DNA of 41,129 nucleotides from Ghiorsea sp. (lineage in GTDB: Bacteria > Pseudomonadota > Zetaproteobacteria > Mariprofundales > Mariprofundaceae). The notes beneath the pieces were generated by a model. The model was not told the origin of the DNA. It worked only from the letters and a program-made list of their open reading frames with translations, and ran no database searches. The stretch is from NCBI GenBank assembly GCA_030949605.1, contig JAUZSH010000027.1, forward strand, positions 1 to 41,129, in the 5' to 3' direction. Positions 9,563-19,842 of this stretch are shown here, piece after piece; positions within the stretch are counted from its first letter, which is position 1; every line of letters begins with the position of its first letter. The position numbers were made by a program, and so were the translations under genes.

Positions 9563-10272
9563 TTATTTTTCAATCGCTAACAATTCAACTTCAAAAATAA
9601 GTGTTGAATTGGGGCCAATTTTTGCACCCGCACCACGCTCACCATAAGCCAACTCAGATGGAATAAAGAAACGGAACTTACTGCCCACTGGCATCAAAGC
9701 CACACCTTCTGTCCAGCCTTTAATCACACCATTTAAAGGAAATGAAATAGGTTGACCACGCGAATACGATGAATCAAACTCTTCCCCATCAATCGTTGTA
9801 CCTTTGTAATGCACTTTAACGGTATTCTCAGGTTTCGGTTTTGCGCCATCACCCATAGTGATCACTTCATACTGTAAACCGCTAGCTGTCACTTTAACGC
9901 CATCTTTTTCTCATTTTCAACTAAGAAAGCCTCACCTTCAGCTTTGTTATTAACAGCTGCATTCTTACGCTCGTCCATTTTTTCTTGTTGTTTCCTTTGA
10001 AAAAATTCTTGTTTAATTTTAGCAGCCACATCTTCTGCAAGTTTGGGTTCAATGCCATCAAACACATCAGATATAGCCAAAGCAAACGCCTCGGCATCAA
10101 TGCCAGCATCAAGACTCTTCAACTGCTTGCCTGTATCCATGCCAATGGCATAACTGAATTTTTTCGACTCTGTATCCAAAGTCACTTCTGTTGTTTCATG
10201 GGACGCTTGATTACAAGCTGTCAATCCTAGCGCGACCACCGCAACCATTACCAATTTAATATTCATACTCAC
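9563..10272 (-). CDS. FKBP-type peptidyl-prolyl isomerase lipoprotein (frameshifted)
   Basis: Two open frames together give one FkpA/Mip-like protein of about 236 residues. The first part starts [18 protein letters not shown], a lipoprotein signal with LTAC lipobox. It continues with the helical dimerisation domain ([28 protein letters not shown]). The second part is the FKBP domain with the family pattern [41 protein letters not shown] and [30 protein letters not shown]. The join is at the five-T run 9905-9909: one more base there reads [19 protein letters not shown], exactly the family sequence. A homopolymer sequencing error is the simplest explanation. It is periplasmic and assists folding of exported proteins. 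A short mobile element ends 26 bases upstream of the start codon. Confidence 0.88.
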
Positions 10273-10298
10273 CTCTTTTTATTTATATATATATATGA

Positions 10299-10353
10299 CC
10301 TAGACCCTGCAAGTGTTTACACATACATAGCGCAACCTCTTGCAGGATCTAGG
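10299..10353. mobile_element. 55-bp miniature element (short copy of the 162-bp family)
   Basis: The element runs from CCTAGACCCTGCAAG to CTTGCAGGATCTAGG and is flanked by the exact 5-base duplication TATGA (10294-10298 and 10354-10358). About the first 40 bases match the left end of the element at 18839-19000, and the last 15 bases match its right end, so this is an internally deleted relative that kept both termini. It sits between the guaA stop and the FKBP gene start, within the FKBP leader. Its two ends could pair as a hairpin. Confidence 0.85.
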
Positions 10354-10363
10354 TATGATGAAT

Positions 10364-11926
10364 TTATTCCCACTCAATCGTTGCTGGTGGTTTACCCGAC
10401 ACATCATAAACCACACGGTTAATGCCACGAACTTCATTGATAATTCGATTGGATACTTTGCCTAACAAGCTGTATGGAAGTTCCGCCCAATGTGCCGTCA
10501 TAAAATCTTGTGTCACCACCGCACGCAGTGATACAACCCACTCATACGTACGCCCATCACCCATCACGCCCACTGACTTAACAGGCAAAAACACCACAAA
10601 TGCTTGCGCGGTTTTGTCATACCAGCCTGATGCACGCAGCTCTTCAATGAAAATCGCATCAGCCCTACGCAACAATTCGGTATATTCTTTTTTCACTTCA
10701 CCCAAAATGCGTACACCTAAACCAGGACCGGGGAACGGGTGACGGTATACCATTTCACGTGGCAAACCTAAAGCCACACCCAATTCGCGCACTTCATCTT
10801 TGAATAATTCACGCAATGGCTCAAGTAGTTTAAGGTGAAGCGTATCAGGAAGCCCACCGACATTATGGTGACTCTTGATGGTTTTTGCTTTGCCATTTTT
10901 CCCACCCGCAGATTCAATCACATCAGGGTAAATCGTACCTTGTGCCAACCATTTGGCATTGGGCAAACGCTCTGCTTCATCTTGAAACACATGCACAAAT
11001 TCGCGCCCAATAATTTTACGTTTTTCTTCAGGGTCAGACACACCCGCCAAAGCATTGAGGAACACATCTTCAGCATCCACACGGTCAACTTTTACACCCA
11101 AATTGCCCGCAAACATCTCCATCACCTGTTTGCCTTCATTCAAGCGAAGCAAACCATTATCGACAAAAATACAGGTCAACTTATCACCAATCGCACGTTG
11201 CAACAAGGCTGCTGCCACTGATGAATCCACACCACCCGACAAACCAAGAATAACTTCTTCATCACCCACTTGGGCTTTGATTTTTGCTACTGCCTCATCA
11301 ATATAATGCGGCATATTCCAATCACGCGAGCACCCGCAAATCTCATGCACAAAACGTGATAAAATTGCCGTGCCTTGGTTGGTATGGGTGACTTCGGGGT
11401 GAAATTGCAGGGCATAAAACTTGCGCGATTCGTCCGCCATACCTGCAATCGGCGTGGCATCATTGCTACAAATAATTTTAAAACCTTCAGGAAGCATGGT
11501 GACTTTATCACCGTGGCTCATCCATACATCAAGCAAACCACCATCTTTATCTTCAATACCGCGCAACAAGTTTGAATCACCTGATGTGACAAGTTCGGCA
11601 TAACCAAATTCACGTGTAACACCTTCTTCAACAGTGCCGCCCAATTGCGCCGCCATAGTTTGCATACCAAAACAAATGCCCAACACAGGCACACCCATTT
11701 CAAACACCCATGCGGGCGCTGCAAAAGTATCTTCGTCATTCACCGAATTCGGGCCACCCGAAAGGATAATGCCTGATGGTTGAAATGCCTTGATGGCAGC
11801 TTCATCCATATCCCATGGATGAATTTCACTAAAGACTTCCGCTTCACGCACGCGGCGTGCAATCAATTGTGTGTATTGTGAGCCAAAATCAAGAATGAGA
11901 ATCTTATCTTTACTATCACTCATCAA
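10364..11926 (-). CDS. guaA: GMP synthase (glutamine-hydrolysing)
   Basis: The 520-residue protein has an N-terminal class I amidotransferase domain with nucleophile loop GICFGMQ (about residues 80-86) and the His-Glu pair in FHPEVTHT. The ATP pyrophosphatase domain carries the PP-loop GLSGGVDSS, and the C-terminal dimerisation domain ends with the conserved [16 protein letters not shown]. It converts XMP to GMP using glutamine and ATP. It begins one base after the guaB stop on the same strand, the usual guaBA operon. The gene is intact and full length. Confidence 0.97.
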   Translation of the reverse strand: MMSDSKDKILILDFGSQYTQLIARRVREAEVFSEIHPWDMDEAAIKAFQPSGIILSGGPNSVNDEDTFAAPAWVFEMGVPVLGICFGMQTMAAQLGGTVEEGVTREFGYAELVTSGDSNLLRGIEDKDGGLLDVWMSHGDKVTMLPEGFKIICSNDATPIAGMADESRKFYALQFHPEVTHTNQGTAILSRFVHEICGCSRDWNMPHYIDEAVAKIKAQVGDEEVILGLSGGVDSSVAAALLQRAIGDKLTCIFVDNGLLRLNEGKQVMEMFAGNLGVKVDRVDAEDVFLNALAGVSDPEEKRKIIGREFVHVFQDEAERLPNAKWLAQGTIYPDVIESAGGKNGKAKTIKSHHNVGGLPDTLHLKLLEPLRELFKDEVRELGVALGLPREMVYRHPFPGPGLGVRILGEVKKEYTELLRRADAIFIEELRASGWYDKTAQAFVVFLPVKSVGVMGDGRTYEWVVSLRAVVTQDFMTAHWAELPYSLLGKVSNRIINEVRGINRVVYDVSGKPPATIEWE

Positions 11927-13419
<1,493 letters not shown>

Positions 13420-13480
13420 GGACTTCCTCCTGAACTTGAAGTCAGCCGCATACTATAAAAGCATGCACATTACACAAGTT

Positions 13481-13681
13481 TCAATAATGCGGTGGTGGGC
13501 TTTCGACTTCCTGTGTGTTTTGATGCGTTTCCCCAGCGCGTAAATATTCTCGAATTTGATGAATTGATTTTTCCAGCTTATCCATTTGGCTTTGCTGTCT
13601 TACCACCACCTCATTCAACTCTTGAATCAAGTGTTCTTGATACGATATTTTTATTTCTAGTGCTTCCATTCTTTTTTCCAT
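13481..13681 (-). CDS. slyX: SlyX family protein
   Basis: This small coiled-coil protein of about 66 residues reads MEKRMEALEIKISYQEHLIQ, followed by heptad-like segments (VVVRQQSQMDKLEKSIHQIREYL). It ends in PPPHY, the hallmark C-terminus of SlyX proteins. I start it at 13681 because GGAGAAG lies just upstream and the family begins with a similar MExRLxxLE segment. The open frame continues upstream to 13756, but those 25 residues look unrelated. The biochemical role of SlyX is unknown. It precedes guaB by about 60 bases on the same strand and is divergent from lemA. Confidence 0.88.
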   Translation of the reverse strand: MEKRMEALEIKISYQEHLIQELNEVVVRQQSQMDKLEKSIHQIREYLRAGETHQNTQEVESPPPHY

Positions 13682-13882
13682 ACCTTTTCTTCTCCATAAT
13701 CCTGAGACATAATGTCCTGAATTTGTATCATAAGTGCAATCGTATGTAATCACCATTCTTATCAGTTCATTCTGGCGAAGGTGTTGTAAGTTTTCACTTT
13801 ATAGCCATTTGACGTATGTTGCACTTGAAACTTGAAGCTGCCATACTGATTTTTTAAACTGAAGATCTGAAGGGAGACTGTC

Positions 13883-14479
13883 ATGACATTGGGTACATTT
13901 GTATTGATTTTCTTTGGCATATTTATTTTTCTGATTGTTTGGATTGTGGTGATATACAACCGTTTGGTGAGTTATAAAAATATCTTTAAGAATGATTTCT
14001 CACAAATTGATGTGCAACTTAATCGCAGGTACGACCTTATTCCGAATATTGTTGAGGCAGCCAAGGCTTATTTAACGCATGAAAAAGAAACCTTAGATGC
14101 TGTCATTTCAGCGCGTAATGCTGCGGCATCAGCCATGAAAGCCGCCAAACGTGATCCATCCAACACCCAAGCGATGCAGTCTTTGATTGCCACAGAATCT
14201 GCTTTGGGCGGTGCTATGCTTAACTTTAATGCACTCACCGAAGCTTACCCCGATCTCAAAGCCAATGAGACTATTGCCCAGCTTCAAGAGGAATTAACGT
14301 CTACTGAGAACCGTATTGCATTTGCAAGACAGCGTTATAATGATGATGTGATGAATTATAATACGCAACGTCAATTGTTTCCTGATGTGCTGATTGCCAA
14401 CATGTTTAACTTTGCAGAAGCTATTTATTTTGAGCTGAGTAATCCTAAACAAGCAAAACCCGTTCGCATATCTTTTTAA
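13883..14479 (+). CDS. lemA: LemA family membrane protein
   Basis: The 198-residue protein starts with one membrane segment (LGTFVLIFFGIFIFLIVWIVVIY, about 3-25). It continues with the LemA signature YNRLVSYKNIFKNDFSQIDVQLNRRYDLIPNIVEAAKAYL, then helical segments including ENRIAFARQRYNDDVMNYN. LemA proteins have a short outward N-terminus and a helical domain of unclear role, and are often encoded beside M48 proteases, as here. A GAAGGGAG ribosome site lies a few bases upstream of the ATG. The downstream protease gene begins 11 bases after the stop, so the two form an operon, now cut by an insertion sequence in the second gene. Confidence 0.92.
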   Translation: MTLGTFVLIFFGIFIFLIVWIVVIYNRLVSYKNIFKNDFSQIDVQLNRRYDLIPNIVEAAKAYLTHEKETLDAVISARNAAASAMKAAKRDPSNTQAMQSLIATESALGGAMLNFNALTEAYPDLKANETIAQLQEELTSTENRIAFARQRYNDDVMNYNTQRQLFPDVLIANMFNFAEAIYFELSNPKQAKPVRISF

Positions 14480-15028
14480 TCGTGTTGTAGATGGATTTTT
14501 TTCAATATCAAGCCAATGCGAAACGCAACACATTTTGGTTGTATGTTTTATTTGGTGTGGCACTACTCATGATTATTGTGGCTGTTTATGCTGTGTCGAT
14601 GGCTTCACTTTATCTCTTACCCTTGGTTTCCCGCAACATTGAAATACCTGCTCAATTTTGGGATATGCAAGCTTTTGCTGTCATCAGCCTTGTGACCACG
14701 TCTGTTATTCTGGCAGGAAGTTGGTATAAAATTCATCAGCTTAAACAAGGCGGAGGCATTGCGGTAGCTCAAATGCTAGGTGGCACACGTTTACGCGCCA
14801 CCCAAAAACCGCTTGAACGGCAACTGCGTAATGTGATTGAAGAGATGGCCATTGCATCGGGTGTGCCGACACCTGCAATTTTTATTTTAGAACAACGTGG
14901 CATCAATGCTTTTGCTGCAGGTTATACATACAAAGATACAGCTATAGCCATTACGCGAGGGGCTATGGAAGTTTTAAGTCGTGATGAGTTGCAAGGCGTC
15001 ATTGCCCATGAGTTTAGTCATATATTGC

Positions 15029-15034
15029 ATGGAG
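15029..15034. repeat. Target-site duplication, left of the IS4-like element (ATGGAG)
   Basis: ATGGAG here is repeated exactly at 16770-16775 on the far side of the insertion sequence. Removing one copy together with the element restores the M48 protease frame, which proves the boundaries. Confidence 0.9.
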
Positions 15035-15061
15035 CAATACCTTCGCCAAAATAGCGCGCAT

Positions 15062-16679
15062 TCAGCTCGTATTAACCATGAATTTCATTGAAATTTTATC
15101 AATCAGTTCGTTAATAAAAATACGTTCGGCATTTTCCCCACATAATTTTAATGTTTCTTGTACCTGCTTGCGCGCCAGAAACCACACCTTCACATCGTGC
15201 ATACTTCTGCCGACTTTTCCGTCATTCTGAGCGATTAATGCGTATGCCATATTAACCATAAACATTGAAAAACATGCGCTATTTCGAACCTTGGCTTCTT
15301 TTACAACCATGAAATCTTCCAGTCCCCAATATTGTTTAGCATCACGGAAATTGAATTCAATTTGGAAGCGCAAACGATAATAATCAACGACTTTATCCCA
15401 TCCCAATGCAAGATCAGAGCTAAACAAAATAACATGAGCTGTTTTCCCACTGCTCACTGACGTTTTTCTTATAATGACAACATTCAATGCATCTGGAAAC
15501 TTTTTGTGCCGTGCCTCAATTTGAAAGTATTCTGTAAGTACACCATCCTCACACGTTTCATGCACGCGATATTCATTAGATATTTTTTGCGGCAGTAACC
15601 GTTCGCCATAAATCCGTTTACGCCCACGTCCTGAATATTCACCCTGCCAAGGCAAATAAAGCTGAGAATTATAACGTAGTTTCTTACATTGAGCGGGTAT
15701 CTTTTTTAAAAAAATGATTTAAAATTGATGTCGGATGATGTTTGTTCTCAAAATATTGAATAAAAACAGCCTTTTATGACCGAATCATTTAGTCATTTAA
15801 TGAAAATTACGGTATCGATTTTCAACTTTTTGCTTAAGTTGGTTGTAGATTGAAATTCGTAGGATAATCAGAATCGTGATGTATATCCTTATCTCATTGA
15901 TTTATAAGGATAAAATAACCAAGAAAATGATAAAACATACCCGCTCAATGTAAGTAGTTTACAAATCAGGTGCAAATTGACCTGCCTCACCATCTGCAAG
16001 GCAAAATTATTGCCTAACTCGCCATCAAAAAGAAAGTACTTTGGCACACATGAATCAGAAATAAGTGATTTAACTTCCCTTATTTTCTCTTGTAAAACAG
16101 TCATATAGGGTGATAACTCAACATCACGGCGATTAAAGTTTTTTCTTCCTTTGGGGCGACCTCGTTTTTTTACTGTTTTTTCATCGCTTTTAGAAATTTC
16201 TTTTTCGGTGCTTATTTCGCGATACTTTGAGCAGCCTGTCAGCTCTTTTTTGATTAACTGGTGCATCTGCAATGGAAAAGATTTGCGACGCTTTACACTA
16301 ATCAGGCTAATGCATAGGAAGCACAGTCCTGGCACAACTTGCCCTTGAACGGAAGAAAAAAAAAGTCCAGACCATGCGTTTTCTTGCCGCTTTTAGTAAC
16401 GGTGACTTCATCACCCGCGAGTAAAATAACATCGTCTTTATCTTGCAGAAAAGAGCGGCATAAATGCCAATTCATTTTCATCCATGCTATATTCAGTAGA
16501 CCAAAAAAGCGTTGAACCGTTCGATAACTTCCACCATCACCTGACCAGCGAGATAACCCCAGCATCGTCACTCGTCCCGTCATAGAGAGTGCTGCCTCGG
16601 TGATTACTTTAAGCTGTTTGAATGTTTTTGAATCCAAAGTATTGCTTATTGGCGATAGGATGCGCATTATTTCATTCAT
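15062..16679 (-). pseudogene. IS4-superfamily transposase, interrupted and frameshifted
   Basis: Three frame fragments make up one DDE transposase. The first (16679-16302) holds the N-terminal part and LAGDEVTVTKSGKKTHGLD with the first acidic residue. The second (16335-15889) includes FDGELGN with the second. The third (15655-15062) includes YRLRFQIEFNFRDAK, which matches the Y-x2-R-x3-E-x6-K signature and holds the catalytic glutamate. The first junction is at a nine-base A run on the plus strand (about 16356-16364), where one base changes the frame. The second junction is the 272-bp nested element: its removal rejoins LICK and LRYNSQLYLPWQG in frame. This copy is therefore unable to move on its own. 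A homopolymer sequencing error could explain the first break. Confidence 0.88.
15683..15954. mobile_element. 272-bp miniature inverted-repeat element nested in the transposase gene
   Basis: The element starts CTTACATTGAGCGGGTAT and ends with its exact complement (18-base terminal inverted repeats). It is flanked by the 6-base duplication TAGTTT (15677-15682 and 15955-15960). Deleting it with one duplication copy restores the transposase reading frame exactly. The interior is AT-rich and has no gene; the pair TATCCTTAT / ATAAGGATA near 15887-15915 could fold into a hairpin. It must be moved by a transposase encoded elsewhere. Its target duplication has the same length as that of the surrounding IS, but its ends differ. 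Confidence 0.92.
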
Positions 16680-18165
16680 GGGTAGCTTCTTTTGTTTGGT
16701 TATTTGTTTTTTAGGAAAAAATCATGCTATGACAAAGTGGCTACCCTATCAATTTTGGCGAAGGTATTGATGGAGATACAGGCATTAAAATGAAAATGAT
16801 GGGGTTGTTGCACGGTATCACCATGATTTCAGACCTCGGTATTTTGATGATAGCTGGACGCTCATCGACGAGCTTATCGGGACAAAGGCGTGGCTCTCAC
16901 CCTGTGCTTATGTTATCAGGTATGTTGTTTTTCACCGTTGGCATGCTGGGTATGTTGGCTGCAGATTTTATCAAAGCAGCAATGTCACGGCAGCGTGAAT
17001 ACTTGGCTGATGCATCAGCAGTGCAGTTTACACGCAACCCTGAAGGTATTGGCAATGCACTTAAAGTGATAGGTGGCTACCAAGCTGGGTCGCGCTTGAA
17101 TCTTCCCGAAGTGCAACAGGTTAGCCATTTATTTTTTGGCGAAGCGATGAAGGTGTGGTGGCAAAGCAACTGGTGGGCTAGTCATCCGCCACTTATCTCT
17201 CGTATTCAGCGTATTGATCCAAGGTTTAGGGGAGAGATTGTTAAAATTGATGAATCAAAAGTACGTTTTCAAAATCAAGAATATGCAGTAAGCCAGTTTT
17301 CACCACCACCCAATGCGGAGGCACTGCAATACAATGTAGACCAAGTGATGCAAACGATTGGTGAACCCGATGCTCAACATTTAAGCCACGCGCACTTGCT
17401 TTTACAACAAATACCAGAGGATATTCATGATCAATTGAGTGATGCATTTGTTGCCAAATGTATGACATATTTTTTACTTTTAGATCAGGGTAAGGATATA
17501 TCGCGAGAACAAATACGAATGATTTTGCGTGTGGATTCTTCTCAAGCTTTGGCAGAAGTATTGCGTATTCGACATTTGATGCCCAACATGAAGGCGGAAC
17601 TGAAGCTGCCTCTTTTGGATATAGTTTCACCTCAGCTTACAGTATTCAGCCTTGCCCAACAGCGGGTATTTTTGAACACCTTAAAAAAACTCATTACTGC
17701 TAACCGTAGCGTGTCATTATTTGAATACTTATTGTATCAAAATTTCTTACGTCATTTTGGCTTAAAGGGTAAACAATCTTCTCGTACATATATTGCCATT
17801 GAGCAAATGAAAAACGAGGTTTTTTTGTTATTGGATAGAATCAGTTGCATGGAGGCAACAAGGAAACCTAATCGGATATTGCAACAGGCTGTAGCAGGTC
17901 TTTTCCCCGATGAACAGCGAAGCAAACCAATGGGTAAACCAAGCCTTAAGGCTGTTGTAAAAGCTTTAGAAAAATTGAATCTTTGTTCCTTTGAAGATAA
18001 AAAACGTTTGCTTCAAGCTGTGGTATTTTGCGTTTTGAGTGATGGTCGAGTCAGTGTTGAAGAAAGAGAGGTTGTGCGCCTGATTGCTATCATGCTTGAT
18101 TGCCCGATGCCATTGTTCACACCGATTACTTTGCAAGCATAATTACAAAATAATGGCGTTATAAA

Positions 18166-18326
18166 GAGCCACTTGCAAAACTCATGAGCGGCGATTGACT
18201 TCCCCACTCTGGCGCGTTTTTAGACCGGAATTTCGGTGTATGGAACCACCATGCCCCTCATTTCAGCCTAAAAACGCACTCAAAGTGGGATTGCCACTCA
18301 TCCACCCAGAGTTTTGCAAGTGGCTC
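18166..18326 (+). mobile_element. 161-bp miniature element, copy 1
   Basis: The ends are the 18-base inverted repeats GAGCCACTTGCAAAACTC and its complement, flanked by the exact 4-base duplication TAAA (18162-18165 and 18327-18330). The inner sequence is imperfectly palindromic along its whole length (GCGTTTTTAG on one arm, CTAAAAACGC on the other), so a transcript could fold into one long hairpin. It lies between the stop codons of the convergent M48 protease and CZB protein genes. It encodes nothing. Confidence 0.93.
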
Positions 18327-18361
18327 TAAAGCAACGATTTTTTAACTCATGACTCCAATGT

Positions 18362-18808
18362 TTATTTCATGCTACTTTGATGTGTTGCCGTTTCGATAAG
18401 TTGTTTTTCTAAAGTTTCCAATAGTTCACAAACTTCTTCAGAGATACTTTGCAGGCGTGGTAACAATGCCTCTGCTTTTTTAAGTTGCACTGCCTTTACT
18501 TTGGCTTGTTGACCAAACAAACCACCCCAAGCGGACACGTCAGGTTCATCAAATAAAAGTTTGAAGATGTGCATGTATATTCGGTGAAGATCATCATGTG
18601 ACTTTTCTATGGCATGATAGGCTGGGAGGTTGCGCAGCATTTGTCCTGAACCATAATACCATTGACCAAAAATACAGTCTGTGGGTAGCATAGGAATATG
18701 TTCTTTGTTCACGTTTATACCCACAATCAGAGCTTCTGCTCGGGCTACCCAAGCTTTATGTGCAGCTCGCGCATTGTGCAGTTGTGATACAGCCTCTGAT
18801 AATTTCAT
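18362..18808 (-). CDS. Stand-alone CZB (chemoreceptor zinc-binding) domain protein
   Basis: The 148-residue soluble protein fits the CZB pattern. H17 is followed by W20 (HKAW), then C45 in CIFGQWYYGSG, then H71 and H75 in HDDLH; these four are the expected zinc ligands. CZB domains usually sit at the end of chemoreceptors or on diguanylate cyclases, where zinc binding (and its cysteine's reaction with oxidants) controls signalling. Here the domain is alone, followed only by a helical C-terminal part of about 60 residues. No receptor or cyclase gene is near. A ribosome site (AAGGGGAAAT) precedes the ATG, and a 162-bp mobile element ends 30 bases upstream of it. The role is not known; a zinc or redox sensor acting on a partner protein is an inference. 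Confidence 0.8.
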   Translation of the reverse strand: MKLSEAVSQLHNARAAHKAWVARAEALIVGINVNKEHIPMLPTDCIFGQWYYGSGQMLRNLPAYHAIEKSHDDLHRIYMHIFKLLFDEPDVSAWGGLFGQQAKVKAVQLKKAEALLPRLQSISEEVCELLETLEKQLIETATHQSSMK

Positions 18809-18838
18809 AATTTCCCCTTTTATTCATTTAGATGATTA

Positions 18839-19000
18839 CCTAGACCTTGCAAGTGTTTACACATACATAGCGCAACCTATTGATTCACCTGGACTATTTA
18901 AAAAATACTCATCACCAATAAGGTGACCACGTGTTTTTTAAATACGCCATATAAACCAACACCCTATACTCTGCACGTACAAACACTTGCAGGATCTAGG
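18839..19000. mobile_element. 162-bp miniature element (full copy of the 55-bp family)
   Basis: It begins CCTAGACCTTGCAAGTGTTT and ends with the near-complement of that sequence (right end reads CCTAGATCCTGCAAGTGTTT on the minus strand). It is flanked by the exact 5-base duplication GATTA (18834-18838 and 19001-19005). Its first 40 bases match the short copy at 10299-10353. It stands in the leader of the CZB gene, in the same orientation relative to the gene as the short copy has to the FKBP gene. There is no coding capacity. Confidence 0.88.
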
Positions 19001-19093
19001 GATTAAAAATATATAATGAGTTCCACACTCTAGCCAAGAGTGCAGAATCAAGAAAGAAAAATTCAGGCAAGGCAATGTTTGTTGAAGTATAAA

Positions 19094-19254
19094 GAGTCAC
19101 TTGCAAAACTCATGAGCGGCGATTGACTTACCCATTCTGGCGCGTTTTTAGGCTGGAATTTCGGTGTATGGAACCACCATGCCCCTCATTTCAGCCTAAA
19201 AATGCACTCAAAGTGGGATTGCCACTCATCCACCCAGAGTTTTGCAAGTGGCTC
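19094..19254 (+). mobile_element. 161-bp miniature element, copy 2
   Basis: It has the same length and ends as copy 1 (left end GAGTCACTTGCAAAACTC with one change; right end perfect) and the same orientation. It is flanked by the 4-base duplication TAAA (19090-19093 and 19255-19258). It lies upstream of the rpsO promoter. The 84 bases between it and the 162-bp element (19006-19089) hold nothing I recognise. Confidence 0.93.
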
Positions 19255-19341
19255 TAAAGTACCTTACACTTTCTCATGGTACTGATGCAACACTTGACTA
19301 TCACTTTGATGTTTCGTTAATGCCTTCTGAATAGGTGATAT

Positions 19342-19369
19342 TTGACTTGTTTTCATCGTTTGCTATGCT
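19342..19369 (+). promoter_or_regulatory. Probable sigma70 promoter of rpsO
   Basis: TTGACT (19342-19347) and TATGCT (19364-19369) are spaced 16 bases apart, with TGC directly before the -10 box. The site lies 84 bases upstream of the rpsO start, leaving a leader long enough for the S15 self-regulation known in other bacteria; I did not identify the leader structure. Confidence 0.55.
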
Positions 19370-19453
19370 GTGTTTCCGCTCAATGCTGGGGTGCTATGTG
19401 TTCCGCATGTTTTCTCGGGTTGTAGTGAGTTTAAGTAAAACAAGGAAAATAGT

Positions 19454-19723
19454 ATGGCTTTATCAACAGATGAAAAAAACAAAGTGATTGCTGAGTATGG
19501 CATTAAAGAAGGCGACACAGGTTCGCCAGAGGTGCAAGTTGCGCTTTTGACTGCCCGTATCAATGGTTTATCGGATCACTTTAAAGACAACCATAAAGAT
19601 CATCACTCACGTCGTGGTCTTTTGAAAATGGTTGGTCAACGTCGTAACCTTTTGAAGTATCTTAAAGGTGAAGACTTTGGTCGTTATCGTAATCTTATCG
19701 AACGTTTAGGCTTGCGTCGTTAA
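19454..19723 (+). CDS. rpsO: 30S ribosomal protein S15
   Basis: The 89-residue protein has the full S15 sequence, with [25 protein letters not shown], then [20 protein letters not shown] and the C-terminal [14 protein letters not shown]15 binds 16S rRNA early in assembly of the small-subunit platform. AAGGAAA precedes the ATG. The gene order rpsO-pnp is the usual one in proteobacteria. A terminator-like hairpin lies just after the stop, so pnp is likely expressed by read-through and from its own start. Confidence 0.98.
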   Translation: MALSTDEKNKVIAEYGIKEGDTGSPEVQVALLTARINGLSDHFKDNHKDHHSRRGLLKMVGQRRNLLKYLKGEDFGRYRNLIERLGLRR

Positions 19724-19739
19724 TTAGAAAAGTTTATTG

Positions 19740-19766
19740 AAAAAGCGGTCTTAGGGCCGCTTTTTC
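19740..19766 (+). terminator. Intrinsic terminator or attenuator between rpsO and pnp
   Basis: AAAAAGCGG and CCGCTTTTT form a short GC stem with a TCTTAGGG loop, followed by a T run. It is placed 17 bases after the rpsO stop and about 75 bases before the pnp start. In other bacteria a processed hairpin in this interval controls pnp; whether that holds here is inference. Confidence 0.75.
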
Positions 19767-19842
19767 TGTATTTAAAGCAGGACATCTAGGAAAAGAGAAT
19801 ATAAAAAGTAAGCGAGCATGGGGCTCGTCAAAGGAAGTATAA

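Larger units (their letters stand above)
15035..16769 (-). mobile_element. IS4-like insertion sequence, carrying a nested 272-bp element
   Basis: The 1735-bp element begins and ends with the perfect 18-base inverted repeat CAATACCTTCGCCAAAAT (left 15035-15052; right end complementary, finishing at 16769). It is flanked by the 6-base duplication ATGGAG. Its one gene, on the minus strand, is a DDE transposase with the YREK signature of the IS4 superfamily. Without the nested insertion and its duplication, the element would be about 1457 bp, a normal size for IS4-type elements. It lies inside the M48 protease gene. Near-relics of the same end (TGGCGAAGGTRTTG) occur at 33274-33287 and 13774-13787. 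Confidence 0.93.
14491..18142 (+). pseudogene. M48 family membrane zinc metalloprotease, disrupted by an insertion sequence
   Basis: The 5' part (14491-15034) encodes two membrane segments and ends in the HEFSHILHG zinc motif (HExxH). The 3' part resumes at 16776 and encodes two more membrane segments, the third zinc ligand region SRQREYLADASAVQFTRNP, and a long C-terminal cytoplasmic tail with a TerB-like look near the end (FCVLSDGRVSVEEREVVRLIAIM). Removing the insertion and one copy of the 6-base duplication ATGGAG joins the halves in frame as HEFSHILHGDTGIKMKMMGLLHG, giving about 636 residues. The protease active site is therefore split directly after the zinc helix. Its lemA partner remains intact. 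The reading frame has no other damage, so the insertion is probably recent. As it stands no full protease can be made. Confidence 0.93.

Noticed and set aside
10280-10296. TATATATATATA tract as a separate repeat feature
   Set aside because: It is a short simple-sequence stretch in the FKBP leader; it matters only as a possible -10 region beside the mobile-element end.
13682-13756. Longer SlyX start at 13756
   Set aside because: The extra residues look unlike SlyX and a good ribosome site lies before the internal methionine at 13681.
13774-13787. TGGCGAAGGTGTTG upstream of lemA as another IS end
   Set aside because: One mismatch and only about 14 bases; no partner end or duplication is visible, so chance cannot be excluded.
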